Shown here one piece after another: positions 17,397 through 25,404 of a DNA stretch of 36,796 nucleotides. The DNA is from JALSHZ01 sp964614535. GTDB lineage: Bacteria; Pseudomonadota; Gammaproteobacteria; UWMA-0217. Position 1 is the first letter of the stretch. Every line of letters starts with the position of its first letter. Below the pieces are notes generated by a model. The model saw only the letters and a list, made by a program, of their open reading frames with translations, searched no databases and was not told where the DNA came from. The position numbers were made by a program, and so were the translations under genes. The stretch spans positions 1 through 36,796 of the forward strand of contig CAZTOZ010000002.1 of assembly GCA_964614535.1 (NCBI GenBank), written 5' to 3'.

Positions 17397-18263
17397 ATGA
17401 GCGATACCTGCTGTTCCTCCCCCGACGGTTGCGGGTCCGACCCGGCACCACAGAGAGCGCGGACCGCCGACGAGATCCGCCAGAGTGTCCGTGACAGCTA
17501 CGCCCGGGTGGCCAATGCCAGCAACGAAGGCAGCGGCTGCGGCGTCGAGGCGGGCTGCTGCGGCGTTTCCGACGACGATCGGATCAACACCCTGATCTCG
17601 ACCCGGCTCGGCTACAGCGAGGCCGATCTGGCGCTCGTGCCGACAGGGGCCGACATGGGCCTCGGTTGTGGCAATCCGCGCGCGATCGCTGCGCTTCGGC
17701 CGGGGGAAACGGTGCTCGACCTGGGGGCCGGTGGCGGCTTCGACTGCTTTCTGGCGTCGGCCGAGGTCGGCGAGCAGGGTCGCGTCATCGGCGTCGACAT
17801 GACGCCGGACATGGTGAGCAAGGCGCGGGCCAACGCGGCGCGCGGCCGGTTCGGCAATGTCGAGTTCCGCCTCGGCGAGATCGAAAACCTGCCAGTGGCC
17901 GATGGTGTCGTCGATGTCATCATCTCCAACTGCGTCATCAACCTGTCGCCGGACAAGCCGCGCGTCTTCGCCGAAGCCTTCCGCGTGCTCAGGCCGGGTG
18001 GTCGGCTGGCGATCTCCGACGTGGTTGCCACCGCCGAGATCCCCGAGCCGATGCGTAGCGATCCCCAGCTTCTCGCCGGCTGCATGGCGGGAGCGTCGCT
18101 GATCGACGATCTGGAAGCGATGATCGCGGCGGCCGGTTTCGTCGACATCGTCATCGCGCCCAAGGAGGAATCCCGCGAATTCATCCGCGACTGGGCGCCC
18201 GGCAGCGAAATCACCGACTACGTCGTCTCGGCCACGATCGAAGCGGTCAAGCCCGGCGCCTGA
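17397..18263 (+). CDS. arsM: Arsenite methyltransferase ArsM
   Basis: It uses S-adenosylmethionine to methylate As(III), giving less retained or volatile products. It is 288 aa from ATG 17397 with AGAGGA upstream. The class I methyltransferase core has DLGAGGGFD (108-116). The three As(III)-binding cysteines of the family are present as C91 (GLGCGNP), C179 (SNCVINL) and C229 (LAGCMAG). The N-terminus is unusually Cys-rich, with C5/C6/C12 and C48/C54/C55, which may add metalloid contacts. No arsR, arsB, arsC or acr3 is nearby, so this is an orphan arsM. A strong inverted repeat follows the gene. Confidence 0.92.
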   Translation: MSDTCCSSPDGCGSDPAPQRARTADEIRQSVRDSYARVANASNEGSGCGVEAGCCGVSDDDRINTLISTRLGYSEADLALVPTGADMGLGCGNPRAIAALRPGETVLDLGAGGGFDCFLASAEVGEQGRVIGVDMTPDMVSKARANAARGRFGNVEFRLGEIENLPVADGVVDVIISNCVINLSPDKPRVFAEAFRVLRPGGRLAISDVVATAEIPEPMRSDPQLLAGCMAGASLIDDLEAMIAAAGFVDIVIAPKEESREFIRDWAPGSEITDYVVSATIEAVKPGA

Positions 18264-18268
18264 GCGGC

Positions 18269-18304
18269 CGTTGCCGGGCGGCAACGGGCCGCCGCCCGGT
18301 AACG
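18269..18304. repeat. 14-bp inverted repeat after arsM
   Basis: The stem arms are 18269-18282 and 18291-18304, fully paired apart from one G-T, around an 8-base loop. It begins 6 bp after the arsM stop. There is no T-tract, so it is more likely an mRNA 3' stabilising or Rho-assisted hairpin than a classic terminator. Confidence 0.6.
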
Positions 18305-18475
18305 CTCGTGACGGCGTCGGGTGCGCCGTTGCCGGCTTCTACTGTCTCGCTGGCCAGTAACGCCCCTCGATTGATCTTTGTCCTCACGTTCTCCCACGCG
18401 CCCCCGATACCCTCGTTGTACTCATTGGCGGGACGCCGGCCGGCGTTGCCGCAAAGCGCAACAGGGAGAGAGAAC

Positions 18476-21445
18476 GTGAATCCACAGAGCGCATCGGCCA
18501 GTCGCAGCGATCAAAGCATCGAACTCGGCCTGTTCACCGATCGGCAGGGAAAGATCATCGAGGCCAACAGGGTCTTCGTCGACAGCTTCGGCTGGAAAGG
18601 GGCGTCGTTGGCCGGGCGCGGGGTCAGTGAAATCCTCCATGGCGACGTGCCGACCGTGGTGCTGGCGGAGATCCTGCAGGCGATGCGCCAGGGCCGGGTC
18701 TGGACCGGCACGCTGCAACTGGTCGGCCGGGGTGGTGAATCCCGGTGGCTCAAGGCCACGGTGGCGCCGGTGGCGGGCCACCGGGACCGCTTTCTCTGGA
18801 CCTTCGTTCCCGCCGACAGCGCCGCGATCGCTGCGGCGGAAAAACGCCACGCCCGGATCGTGGCCGGCAAGGAGAAGCTGAAAAAGGGGTTCGTCGGCAA
18901 GCTGGTCAAGCGGCTCGTCGATCTGCCCATCGGCCTGAAGATCGGTGGTGGCACCGCGTTGTTGACGACCATGCTCGCATTTTTCCTGATCGTCGAGGGG
19001 CTGGCGACGGTGTCGGCGGTGCTGAAGAAGGACGAGCACAGTGTGTTGACGAACTATTCCGCCATCGTCGATGTTTCGGTCCGCAATTTCTCAACGCAGG
19101 TCGCGTCGTTGGCGACACTGGTGGCGTCGATGCCGGCAACCGTCGATGCGATGCGTGAAAGGGACCGGGACAGACTGCTGGCGCTGTTTTCCAATGCCTT
19201 TGCCAAGTTGAAAAAGGAATATGGAATCCGTCAGTTCCAATTCCATCTCGCTCCCGCGACATCGCTGCTTCGGCTGCACAGACCGGAAAAATTCGGGGAT
19301 GATCTCTCGGGATTTCGCAAGACGGTCGTCGAGGCCAATCGATTCGGGAAAACCGTCATCGGCCTGGAAAAAGGCCGTGCCGGTTATGGTATCCGGGGTG
19401 TGGTACCGATTCTCGACAATGGTGAGGTGCTGGGATCGGTCGAGTTCGGCAGCGTATTCGGATTGCCCTTTTTCGAGCGTTTCAAGGAGAAACACGGTAT
19501 CGACATCGCATTCTTCGAGGTCGAAGACGGCGTATTGCGATCTGTCGGTTCCACGCTGGCCGCAATCCCCGAGCTGTCGGCGGCGGATGCCGCCAGGGTG
19601 ATGGCCGGCGAGATGCTCAGCAAGGAGATCGAGGCGGATGGCAGGCCTTATGGTGTGATGTATCGACGCTTCATCGACTACTCCGGAACACCGGTGGGCA
19701 TACTTGCCATCGCGCACGACAGCACGGCCTATCATCAGACCCTGGCCGGTATCGTCCGGGAAAAGTTGGTGATCGCCGCGCTGATACTGCTCTTTTCCGT
19801 CCTGGTCTCCTGGCTGGTGGCGCGCAGCATCTCACGTCCCATTCAGCAGGCATCCGAGGTGGCGCGCAATATTTCCCGCGGCATCTACGGCAACGACATC
19901 GACGTGCGCAGCGAGGACGAAACCGGTCAACTGCTGCTGGCGATGGCGGCCATGCAGTCGACGCTGGGCTACAACCTGCACGAGGCCACCGAACATGCCG
20001 AGGAGACCGCCCGCATCAAGACGGCGCTGGACTACATCTCCACCAGTGTCACCGTCTCCAATGCCGAGGGCGAGCTGATCTTCATGAACAACGCCTGTAT
20101 CGATCTGTTCAAACGTCTGGCGGGTACCCAGCCGGGCAACGAGCATTTCGATCCGCTGTCGCTGGTGGGCACCAAGCTGCTGGATTTCTTCGCCGACGAA
20201 GGGCTGCGGGAGATCTACGCCAAACAGCTGCCCCATCGGGAGACGGTCGAATACCGGCTTTGGGAGCACGATTTCCAGCTCGTCATCTCGCCGGTCTACG
20301 ACGCCGACGGCAACTACCTCGCCCGGGTGACGCAGTGGAACGACATCACCGACGAGCGCCAGGTCGGCCGCGAGATCCAGGCCATCGTCGATTCGGCCCG
20401 TTCCGGCGATCTGTCGCAGACCATCGGCCTGGAAGAGAAGGAAGGGTTCTACCGCGAGCTGGCCGTCGGCATCAACCAGCTCATTGGGGTGATGCGTCAG
20501 GTCGTCGACGACATCGCCCACGCCATGTCGCGGATCGCTGCGGGTGATCTGACGGCACCCATCGAACGGGAGTACGCCGGCATCTACGGCGATGTGAAGA
20601 ACTCAGTCAACGAAACCATCGCCACGCTGCGGAAAATGGTGGCGGGGTTAAATGATACGTCATTGCAGATTTCGAGCTCGGCCAATGAAATACAGTCTGG
20701 TAACGACGAACTCTCGCAGCGCACCGAGCAGCAGGCGTCGAGCCTGGAGACCACCGCCGCCAGCATGGAGGAGATCACCGGCACGGTGAAGCAGAATGCC
20801 GAAAACGCGCAGGCGTCGTCGGCGCTGGCAGCCGAGGCGCAGGCGATATCCACCAAGGGCGTGGGTGTCGTCCGGGATGCCATCCAGGCGATGGAGTCGA
20901 TCAGCGAATCCAGCGTCCGTATCGAGGAGATCATCCACGTCATCGACGAGATCGCCTTTCAGACCAACCTGTTGGCGCTCAATGCGGCGGTGGAAGCCGC
21001 CCGCGCCGGCGAGCAGGGCAGGGGATTCGCCGTCGTCGCCACGGAAGTGCGTGATCTGGCCGGGCGCAGCTCCGAAGCGGCCAAACAGATCAAACAGCTC
21101 ATCGCCGACAGCGTCGAGCGCGTGGAGCGTGGTACTCACCTCGTCAACGAGGCTGGCGAGACGCTCGATGCGATCGCCAGCAGCATCAACCAAGTCACGC
21201 AGATCATGGGCGAGATCGCCCATGCAAACCAAGAACAGGCCGTCGGCATCGAGCAGGTCAACCGCTCCATCGCCAAGATCGACGAAGTGACGCAGCAAAA
21301 CACCGCGCTGGCCGAACAGACCGCGGCGGTCGCCATTTCACTGAAGAACCAGTCGGTCGAGCTGGAGCAGATGATTGCACGCTTCACCGTCGAGAAAGCC
21401 GAAGGCGAACCGGGAGACGCGGATCGTATGCTGCGTGTGGTCTAG
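18476..21445 (+). CDS. Large methyl-accepting chemotaxis protein with PAS and double-Cache domains
   Basis: A chemoreceptor that signals to CheA/CheW. It is 989 aa from GTG 18476, which has GGGAGAGAG just upstream; the in-frame extension to 18308 looks non-coding. Order: cytoplasmic N-terminal PAS-like domain (about 10-110), helix (about 153-181), periplasmic double-Cache region (about 182-430) with FQFHLAPATSLLRLHRPEKF, helix (about 431-452), HAMP, a second PAS (about 515-625), a further HAMP-like region (to about 720), and the signalling coiled coil. Its conserved tip is near 817-872 (EIAFQTNLLALNAAVEAARA, then EQGRGFAVVATEVR). There is no C-terminal NWETF-type pentapeptide for CheR/CheB tethering. 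It is alone, with no che or flagellar genes nearby. The ligand is unknown. Confidence 0.94.
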   Translation: MNPQSASASRSDQSIELGLFTDRQGKIIEANRVFVDSFGWKGASLAGRGVSEILHGDVPTVVLAEILQAMRQGRVWTGTLQLVGRGGESRWLKATVAPVAGHRDRFLWTFVPADSAAIAAAEKRHARIVAGKEKLKKGFVGKLVKRLVDLPIGLKIGGGTALLTTMLAFFLIVEGLATVSAVLKKDEHSVLTNYSAIVDVSVRNFSTQVASLATLVASMPATVDAMRERDRDRLLALFSNAFAKLKKEYGIRQFQFHLAPATSLLRLHRPEKFGDDLSGFRKTVVEANRFGKTVIGLEKGRAGYGIRGVVPILDNGEVLGSVEFGSVFGLPFFERFKEKHGIDIAFFEVEDGVLRSVGSTLAAIPELSAADAARVMAGEMLSKEIEADGRPYGVMYRRFIDYSGTPVGILAIAHDSTAYHQTLAGIVREKLVIAALILLFSVLVSWLVARSISRPIQQASEVARNISRGIYGNDIDVRSEDETGQLLLAMAAMQSTLGYNLHEATEHAEETARIKTALDYISTSVTVSNAEGELIFMNNACIDLFKRLAGTQPGNEHFDPLSLVGTKLLDFFADEGLREIYAKQLPHRETVEYRLWEHDFQLVISPVYDADGNYLARVTQWNDITDERQVGREIQAIVDSARSGDLSQTIGLEEKEGFYRELAVGINQLIGVMRQVVDDIAHAMSRIAAGDLTAPIEREYAGIYGDVKNSVNETIATLRKMVAGLNDTSLQISSSANEIQSGNDELSQRTEQQASSLETTAASMEEITGTVKQNAENAQASSALAAEAQAISTKGVGVVRDAIQAMESISESSVRIEEIIHVIDEIAFQTNLLALNAAVEAARAGEQGRGFAVVATEVRDLAGRSSEAAKQIKQLIADSVERVERGTHLVNEAGETLDAIASSINQVTQIMGEIAHANQEQAVGIEQVNRSIAKIDEVTQQNTALAEQTAAVAISLKNQSVELEQMIARFTVEKAEGEPGDADRMLRVV

Positions 21446-21525
21446 GTGGCTGCGCCACCGGACAGGCGTACAAGCATCCCGATCCACCGGGGGTTGGGCT
21501 GGGGCGATACACGGCCTGTCGCCCG

Positions 21526-21570
21526 CCCCCCCTCATCCCGGCCTTCTCCCCCGATGGGGAGTAGGGGCCG
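21526..21570. repeat. C/G-rich palindromic intergenic repeat, copy A
   Basis: It contains CTCCCC (21546-21551) facing GGGGAG (21556-21561), flanked by more C- and G-runs. It resembles the 'CTCTCCC...GGGAGAGG' type of dispersed intergenic palindrome. Similar stretches are at 33455-33502, 36496-36538 and 36713-36743. Confidence 0.5.
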
Positions 21571-21600
21571 CCAATCGACAGAGTCAATAAATCACGGCGC

Positions 21601-22365
21601 TCACAATCCCAGCAGTGCCGGCAATTGGGCGATGCTGTCGATCTGTTGCCAGCCATCGATGCCGATCGTCTCCTCGTCTCCGGCCCGATATTTCCCGGTC
21701 TTCACCAGGGCCGCCTGCAATCCCGCCCGCAATGCCCCGCCGACGTCGGCCTGGGCGTCGTCTCCGACCATCAGCACTTCGCCGGGGGCGTAGCCGAGGT
21801 CGTCGACGGCTTCGAGGAAAAACGCCCGTGCCGGTTTGCCGATGATGGTCGCGGTCTTGCCGCTGGCATACTCGAGCGCCTTGACGAACGGGCCGATGTC
21901 GAGGCTGAGACCGTCGGTCTCGCGGAAGTAGCGGTTGTCGCCCATGGCGAGGAAGTGGGCGTTCTGTTGCAGCACCCGGAATGCGGCGTTGAGGCGGTCG
22001 TAGTTGAAATACTCGCCGGCGTCGCCGACGACGACGGTGTCGGGGGTGGTGGTGTCGATGTCGTCGAATTCCTCCAGCAGCGCCGGATGGATCAGCAGAT
22101 GGGGCCGCAGCCGCTGGCGCTGGAGGTGTTTCCGCACGGCCATTGGGGGGGTGAAGATCCACGCCTCGGGGAGGTCGAAGCCGAGCCGTTCCAGCTTTGC
22201 CGCGATCTGGCGCCGCGTCGAGCGGGTGGTGTTGGTGATCAGCCGGAACGGGATGGCGGCGTTGCGCAGCGCGGCGATCGTTTCATGGGCGCCAGGCACC
22301 GCTTCGTCACCGATGTAGAGCACGCCGCTCAAGTCGAGCAATACGGCTTCGATTCTCCGTTGCAT
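21601..22365 (-). CDS. HAD-superfamily IIA hydrolase (HDHD2/LHPP-like phosphatase)
   Basis: The product is 254 aa from the ATG complementary to 22363-22365, with a strong GGAGGGGAG site upstream. Motif I is LLDLSGVLY with nucleophile Asp11. The position two residues on, usually Asp, is Ser13, as in the HDHD2/LHPP-like subgroup. Motif II is LITNTT (about 43-48), motif III Lys is in IIGKPARAFF, and motif IV is MVGDDAQADVGGA. The IIA-type cap lies between motifs II and III. The expected activity is a phosphomonoesterase or pyrophosphatase on a small phosphorylated molecule, substrate unknown. It is the last of three minus-strand genes with a sugar kinase and a HIT-fold protein, separated by 73-bp gaps. 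A TATACT (complement of 22403-22408) could be its own -10. Confidence 0.87.
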   Translation of the reverse strand: MQRRIEAVLLDLSGVLYIGDEAVPGAHETIAALRNAAIPFRLITNTTRSTRRQIAAKLERLGFDLPEAWIFTPPMAVRKHLQRQRLRPHLLIHPALLEEFDDIDTTTPDTVVVGDAGEYFNYDRLNAAFRVLQQNAHFLAMGDNRYFRETDGLSLDIGPFVKALEYASGKTATIIGKPARAFFLEAVDDLGYAPGEVLMVGDDAQADVGGALRAGLQAALVKTGKYRAGDEETIGIDGWQQIDSIAQLPALLGL

Positions 22366-22438
22366 CCAGACTCCCCTCCGACGACAGACGATGGTTACTG
22401 GAAGTATAGAAAAAGCCGGGTGGTTCCTCGGTGTCGGC

Positions 22439-23449
22439 TCAAACGCGCAGGGTCCGCAGTCCCTGTTCGATCTCCGTGGCGTCCAGGCTGTCGAAGCGGT
22501 CCCGGTCGAAGAGGTTGAAGCCGCCGCAGACCTCGAACCAGGCCGCGCTGCGCAGCCATGACGGTACGCGGTCGTCACCCTGCGGCCTGCGTGGCAGCAG
22601 GTAGCAGTGGCCGGGGCGGTAGAAGAGGTTGAAGGGCTGGTTGCGGTGGTTCAGCTCGTCGATGGCGTCGGCGCTCTCCTCGACCGAGCTCAAGCGCCGG
22701 CAGTGGAGCGGGTAGTCGCTGGCGCCGCCGTTGTGCGCCCACTGCGGCCGTTCGATCGGTAGCGGCGTGGTGTCGACGAAGGCGTGGGCGTGGAGGTGGT
22801 TGATCGAGGCGCCGCCGCCGAGGGTGTTGCAGGCGAGGCCGAAACCCGGAAGCGTCCGCCCGGCGGCCTCGCTGATGCGCCACAACAGCCGGTGGGTGGC
22901 GTCGTCGATAACCTGCGGCAGATGGGCCGATGCCTTCGGCAGCAACATCAGATGGTAGGGGGCGAAAGGGAACTTGTGGTACATGATCCGCAGCGGCGTG
23001 CCGTCGAAATCCACCTCGGCCATGATCTCCGGGCGGAGAAACGGCTTGTCGAAGTGGAAGCGGTCGGGATCGAACGGCTGGCGGATCGAGGTGAACTTGT
23101 CGCCGGCGCCCCGTGGCGGCCGCAATGCCCGCAGCGGGTTGAATGCCAGTTGCCAGGGGCCGGCGCAGCGCATCTCCCAGGTGCCGAACGCTTCGATGCC
23201 GCGCTTGGCCAGCGCCTCGAACACCGCCACATCGTCGGGGGCGCCCTGCAGGCGGCCGGCGTCGAACGCCGCCATCAATGTGGTGAAGCGCGTTCGCAGC
23301 GCCGGCATCAGCGCAGCGTGGAGTGGCTCGTCCTGCATGCTGTTGGCCAGCACCAGAATGAAGGCGCCAAGCGCGTCGTCGTCGAGCATGCGGGCGAGGC
23401 CCTGGGTGAAGCGTTGGCGGAAGCTGTCGAGGTCGGTATCGGAAAACAT
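22439..23449 (-). CDS. GDP-hexose phosphorylase-like (VTC2/GDPGP1-type) HIT-superfamily protein
   Basis: The product is 336 aa from the ATG complementary to 23447-23449. I recognise the GalT/HIT-fold layout of the plant GDP-L-galactose phosphorylase (VTC2) and animal GDP-D-glucose phosphorylase (GDPGP1) group. The matching parts are FTSIRQPFDPDRFHFDKP (119-136), a strand YHKFPFAPYHLMLLPKAS (157-174), and CNTLGGGASINHLHAHAF (207-224). A further segment reads PFNLFYRPGHCYLLP near the C-terminus. The catalytic triad here is H218-L-H220-A-H222 (HxHxH), whereas VTC2/GDPGP1 carry HxHxQ. The first 100 residues are helical and of unknown role. A nucleotidylyl transfer or phosphorolysis reaction on a nucleotide-sugar or dinucleotide is likely; the substrate is unproven. 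It sits between an FGGY kinase and a HAD phosphatase. Confidence 0.75.
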   Translation of the reverse strand: MFSDTDLDSFRQRFTQGLARMLDDDALGAFILVLANSMQDEPLHAALMPALRTRFTTLMAAFDAGRLQGAPDDVAVFEALAKRGIEAFGTWEMRCAGPWQLAFNPLRALRPPRGAGDKFTSIRQPFDPDRFHFDKPFLRPEIMAEVDFDGTPLRIMYHKFPFAPYHLMLLPKASAHLPQVIDDATHRLLWRISEAAGRTLPGFGLACNTLGGGASINHLHAHAFVDTTPLPIERPQWAHNGGASDYPLHCRRLSSVEESADAIDELNHRNQPFNLFYRPGHCYLLPRRPQGDDRVPSWLRSAAWFEVCGGFNLFDRDRFDSLDATEIEQGLRTLRV

Positions 23450-23522
23450 CGGGTTGTGTCGTCGTCGTGAAGCGCCAGAGCATAGCGTGATGTCCGGCGG
23501 GATGCGATCCGTCGCGCCGCCG

Positions 23523-24833
23523 TCAGCCGGCGTTGGGGATGCCTTGGCCCAGCAGCGCCGCGCCGTAACTCGCCTCGCCCTGCCCGGCGGCGGTGACTTC
23601 GCAGCCCAGCAGCCGTTGCCGGATCCGCCGCCAGACCGGATTGGCGGCGCCGCCGCCGGCGGTGACGACGCGCTTTGGCCGGGGCGCGCCCAGTTCGGCC
23701 AGGCGCTGGTAGGCGAGGCATTCGATCCGGGCGATGCCTTCGAGCAGCCCGTGGAGGAAGCGTTCGGGCGGGTATTGGTCGGGCGAGCCGATCCGGGGCG
23801 GGAGGTCGGGATCGTTGATCGGGAAGCGCTCGCCGGGGCGGGGTAGCGGGTAGAAGTCGAGGCCGCTGGGTTTTTCGGGGTCGATTTTTGCCGAAAGCGC
23901 CTCGATCTGTTCGACGTCGAAGTATTGCAGCAGCACGGCGCCGCCGCTGTTGGAGGCGCCGCCGACCAGCCAGCGGTTGCCGAGGCGGTGGCTGTAGACG
24001 CCGTATTCGGGCGCGAAGATCGGCTTGTCGGCAACGATTTTCACCACCAGCGTGCTGCCGATCGAGGTGACGGCCTCCCCGACCCGGTGGGCGCCGGTGG
24101 CGATGAAGGCGGCGGTGCTGTCGGTGGTGCCGGCGTGGATCGTGGCGTTGGCGGGCAGGCCGAGGGTTGCCGCCACCGCCGGGTCGATGTGGCCGATGGC
24201 CGAGCCGGGGGCCACCACGTCGGGCAGCAACGGCCGGGCCTCGGGCAGGGCGTCGAGCCAGTCGGGCCAGCGCAGCGCCACCGGGTCGTAGCCGAGCTTC
24301 AATGCATTGTTCCAGTCGGAGATGCCCCACCGGCCGCTGAGCCGGCCGCCGATCCAGTCGGCCTGGTGCAGGGCGTGGCGGGCGTTCGCGGCACGGTGGT
24401 GGCGCAACAGCCAGAGCAGCTTGGCGAGGCTGGCACTGGGGCCGTGGGCGGCGCTGGTGGCCGGCGCCAGCCGTTCGATCCGCGCCGCCTCGGCCGTTGC
24501 GCGGCGGTCGTTGTACATCAGCGCCGGCGTCAGCGGCCCGCCGGCGGCGTCGGCCAGCAGCAGCGTGCTGGAGGTGCCATCGACGGTGACGTGCCGGATG
24601 CGGCCGCGGGCCCCGGCGGGCAGATCCAGCAGGCAGCGTTGCAGCGACCGCCACCAGTCGTCGGGGCGTTGCTCGGCATGGCCGGGCGCGGGGCGATGGA
24701 CTTCGCTGCCGGGCTGGCGGGCTTCCGCGACGATGTGGCGCCCGCCGTCGATGACGCAGCAGCGGATCCCGGAGGTGCCCAGGTCGATGCCGAGGCCGTG
24801 GCCCTCAGCCGTCGATGGTGGCGAGCCGTTCAC
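23523..24833 (-). CDS. FGGY-family carbohydrate kinase, D-ribulokinase-like
   Basis: An ATP-dependent sugar kinase, 436 aa from a GTG (complement of 24831-24833). The N-terminal phosphate motif is GIDLGTSGIR (15-24) with Asp17. The catalytic base is Asp238 in AGTTDSTAAF. The C-terminal ATP site shows VVTAGGGAANPVWRRI (about 398-413). The short length and GTTDST motif match the SePSK/XK-1 group, whose cyanobacterial member acts on D-ribulose (family knowledge). Glycerol-, xylulo- and gluconokinases are longer. It lies 54 bp after queF on the same strand, with the HIT-fold and HAD genes downstream, so one transcript is plausible. The sugar substrate remains uncertain. Confidence 0.86.
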   Translation of the reverse strand: MNGSPPSTAEGHGLGIDLGTSGIRCCVIDGGRHIVAEARQPGSEVHRPAPGHAEQRPDDWWRSLQRCLLDLPAGARGRIRHVTVDGTSSTLLLADAAGGPLTPALMYNDRRATAEAARIERLAPATSAAHGPSASLAKLLWLLRHHRAANARHALHQADWIGGRLSGRWGISDWNNALKLGYDPVALRWPDWLDALPEARPLLPDVVAPGSAIGHIDPAVAATLGLPANATIHAGTTDSTAAFIATGAHRVGEAVTSIGSTLVVKIVADKPIFAPEYGVYSHRLGNRWLVGGASNSGGAVLLQYFDVEQIEALSAKIDPEKPSGLDFYPLPRPGERFPINDPDLPPRIGSPDQYPPERFLHGLLEGIARIECLAYQRLAELGAPRPKRVVTAGGGAANPVWRRIRQRLLGCEVTAAGQGEASYGAALLGQGIPNAG

Positions 24834-24887
24834 CGATCCGTACCGGTTCGAAGCCGCCGGCCGGCTGGACGGGCCTGCCTGCGTCGC

Positions 24888-25277
24888 TCATGGCAGGGTG
24901 ACGGGCGTTGGCGCCACCCACCCCTCGGCACGGTGCTCGGCGATGACGTCGGTGTAGATGCCGCCGCGCACGTTGAACTTGCCGGTGACGCGCATGAAGC
25001 GTGGCGCGGTGGCGCGGACCAGGTCGTCGAGGATCTGGTTGGTGACCGCCTCGTGGAAGGCGCCTTCGTCGCGAAACGACCACATATAGAGCTTCAGCGA
25101 CTTCAGCTCCACGCATTTTTCGTCGGCGATGTATTCGATGCGGAAAGTGGCGAAGTCGGGCTGCCCGGTCTTGGGGCACAGGCAGGTGAACTCCGGCACC
25201 TCGATGCGGATGACGAAGTCGCGATCGGGGTTGGGGTTGGGGAAGGTCTCGAGTTCCTTGCTGGGTTGGCTGGGCAT
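24888..25277 (-). CDS. queF: NADPH-dependent 7-cyano-7-deazaguanine reductase QueF
   Basis: It reduces the nitrile preQ0 to the amine preQ1 in queuosine biosynthesis. It is 129 aa from the ATG complementary to 25275-25277, the short (type I, tunnelling-fold) form. The thioimide-forming cysteine is C34 in TCLCPKTGQPDFA, with the proton donor Asp41. The substrate motif ELKSLKLY (57-64) and the conserved Glu/His around AFHEAV follow. An in-frame extension to 25337 crosses the promoter and is rejected. No other queuosine gene is in the window. An extended -10 promoter lies about 40 bp upstream. Confidence 0.95.
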   Translation of the reverse strand: MPSQPSKELETFPNPNPDRDFVIRIEVPEFTCLCPKTGQPDFATFRIEYIADEKCVELKSLKLYMWSFRDEGAFHEAVTNQILDDLVRATAPRFMRVTGKFNVRGGIYTDVIAEHRAEGWVAPTPVTLP

Positions 25278-25316
25278 TGTGTCGTTTCGTAAAATCAATG
25301 ACTTGGAAGGCGGCGG

Positions 25317-25345
25317 ATTATAGCATCCACCGTGCATGCTGTAGT
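25317..25345 (-). promoter_or_regulatory. Promoter of queF and possibly the downstream kinase cluster
   Basis: On the minus strand, TGCTATAAT forms an extended -10 with a perfect TATAAT (complement of 25317-25322). A weak -35 ACTACA lies 17 bp upstream (complement of 25340-25345). The predicted leader is about 30 nt, too short for a riboswitch. The -35 overlaps that of the divergent smc promoter. Confidence 0.65.
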
Positions 25346-25370
25346 CATTTCTCCGTTCGTCGGGGATAAT
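25342..25370 (+). promoter_or_regulatory. Candidate smc promoter
   Basis: TAGTCA (25342-25347), a 17-bp spacer, then GATAAT (25365-25370). This matches the sigma-70 consensus at 4/6 and 5/6 positions. The predicted start is about 28 bp before the smc ATG. Confidence 0.45.
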
Positions 25371-25404
25371 GCCCGGTTTCGATCACCGGGTTCCACTTCG
25401 CGGC

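Noticed and set aside
17160..17397. Glycine, SAM or cobalamin riboswitch in the arsM leader
   Set aside because: The small GGAGG/CCTCC hairpin and CCATCG repeat do not match the conserved cores of these riboswitches.
18380..18475. Sigma-28 (flagellar) promoter for the chemoreceptor gene
   Set aside because: CCGATACC near 18407-18414 only partly matches the GCCGATAA box and no TAAA -35 lies at the right distance.
25278..25404. preQ1 riboswitch upstream of queF
   Set aside because: The predicted leader is only about 30 nt and no C-rich hairpin/A-rich tail arrangement was seen.
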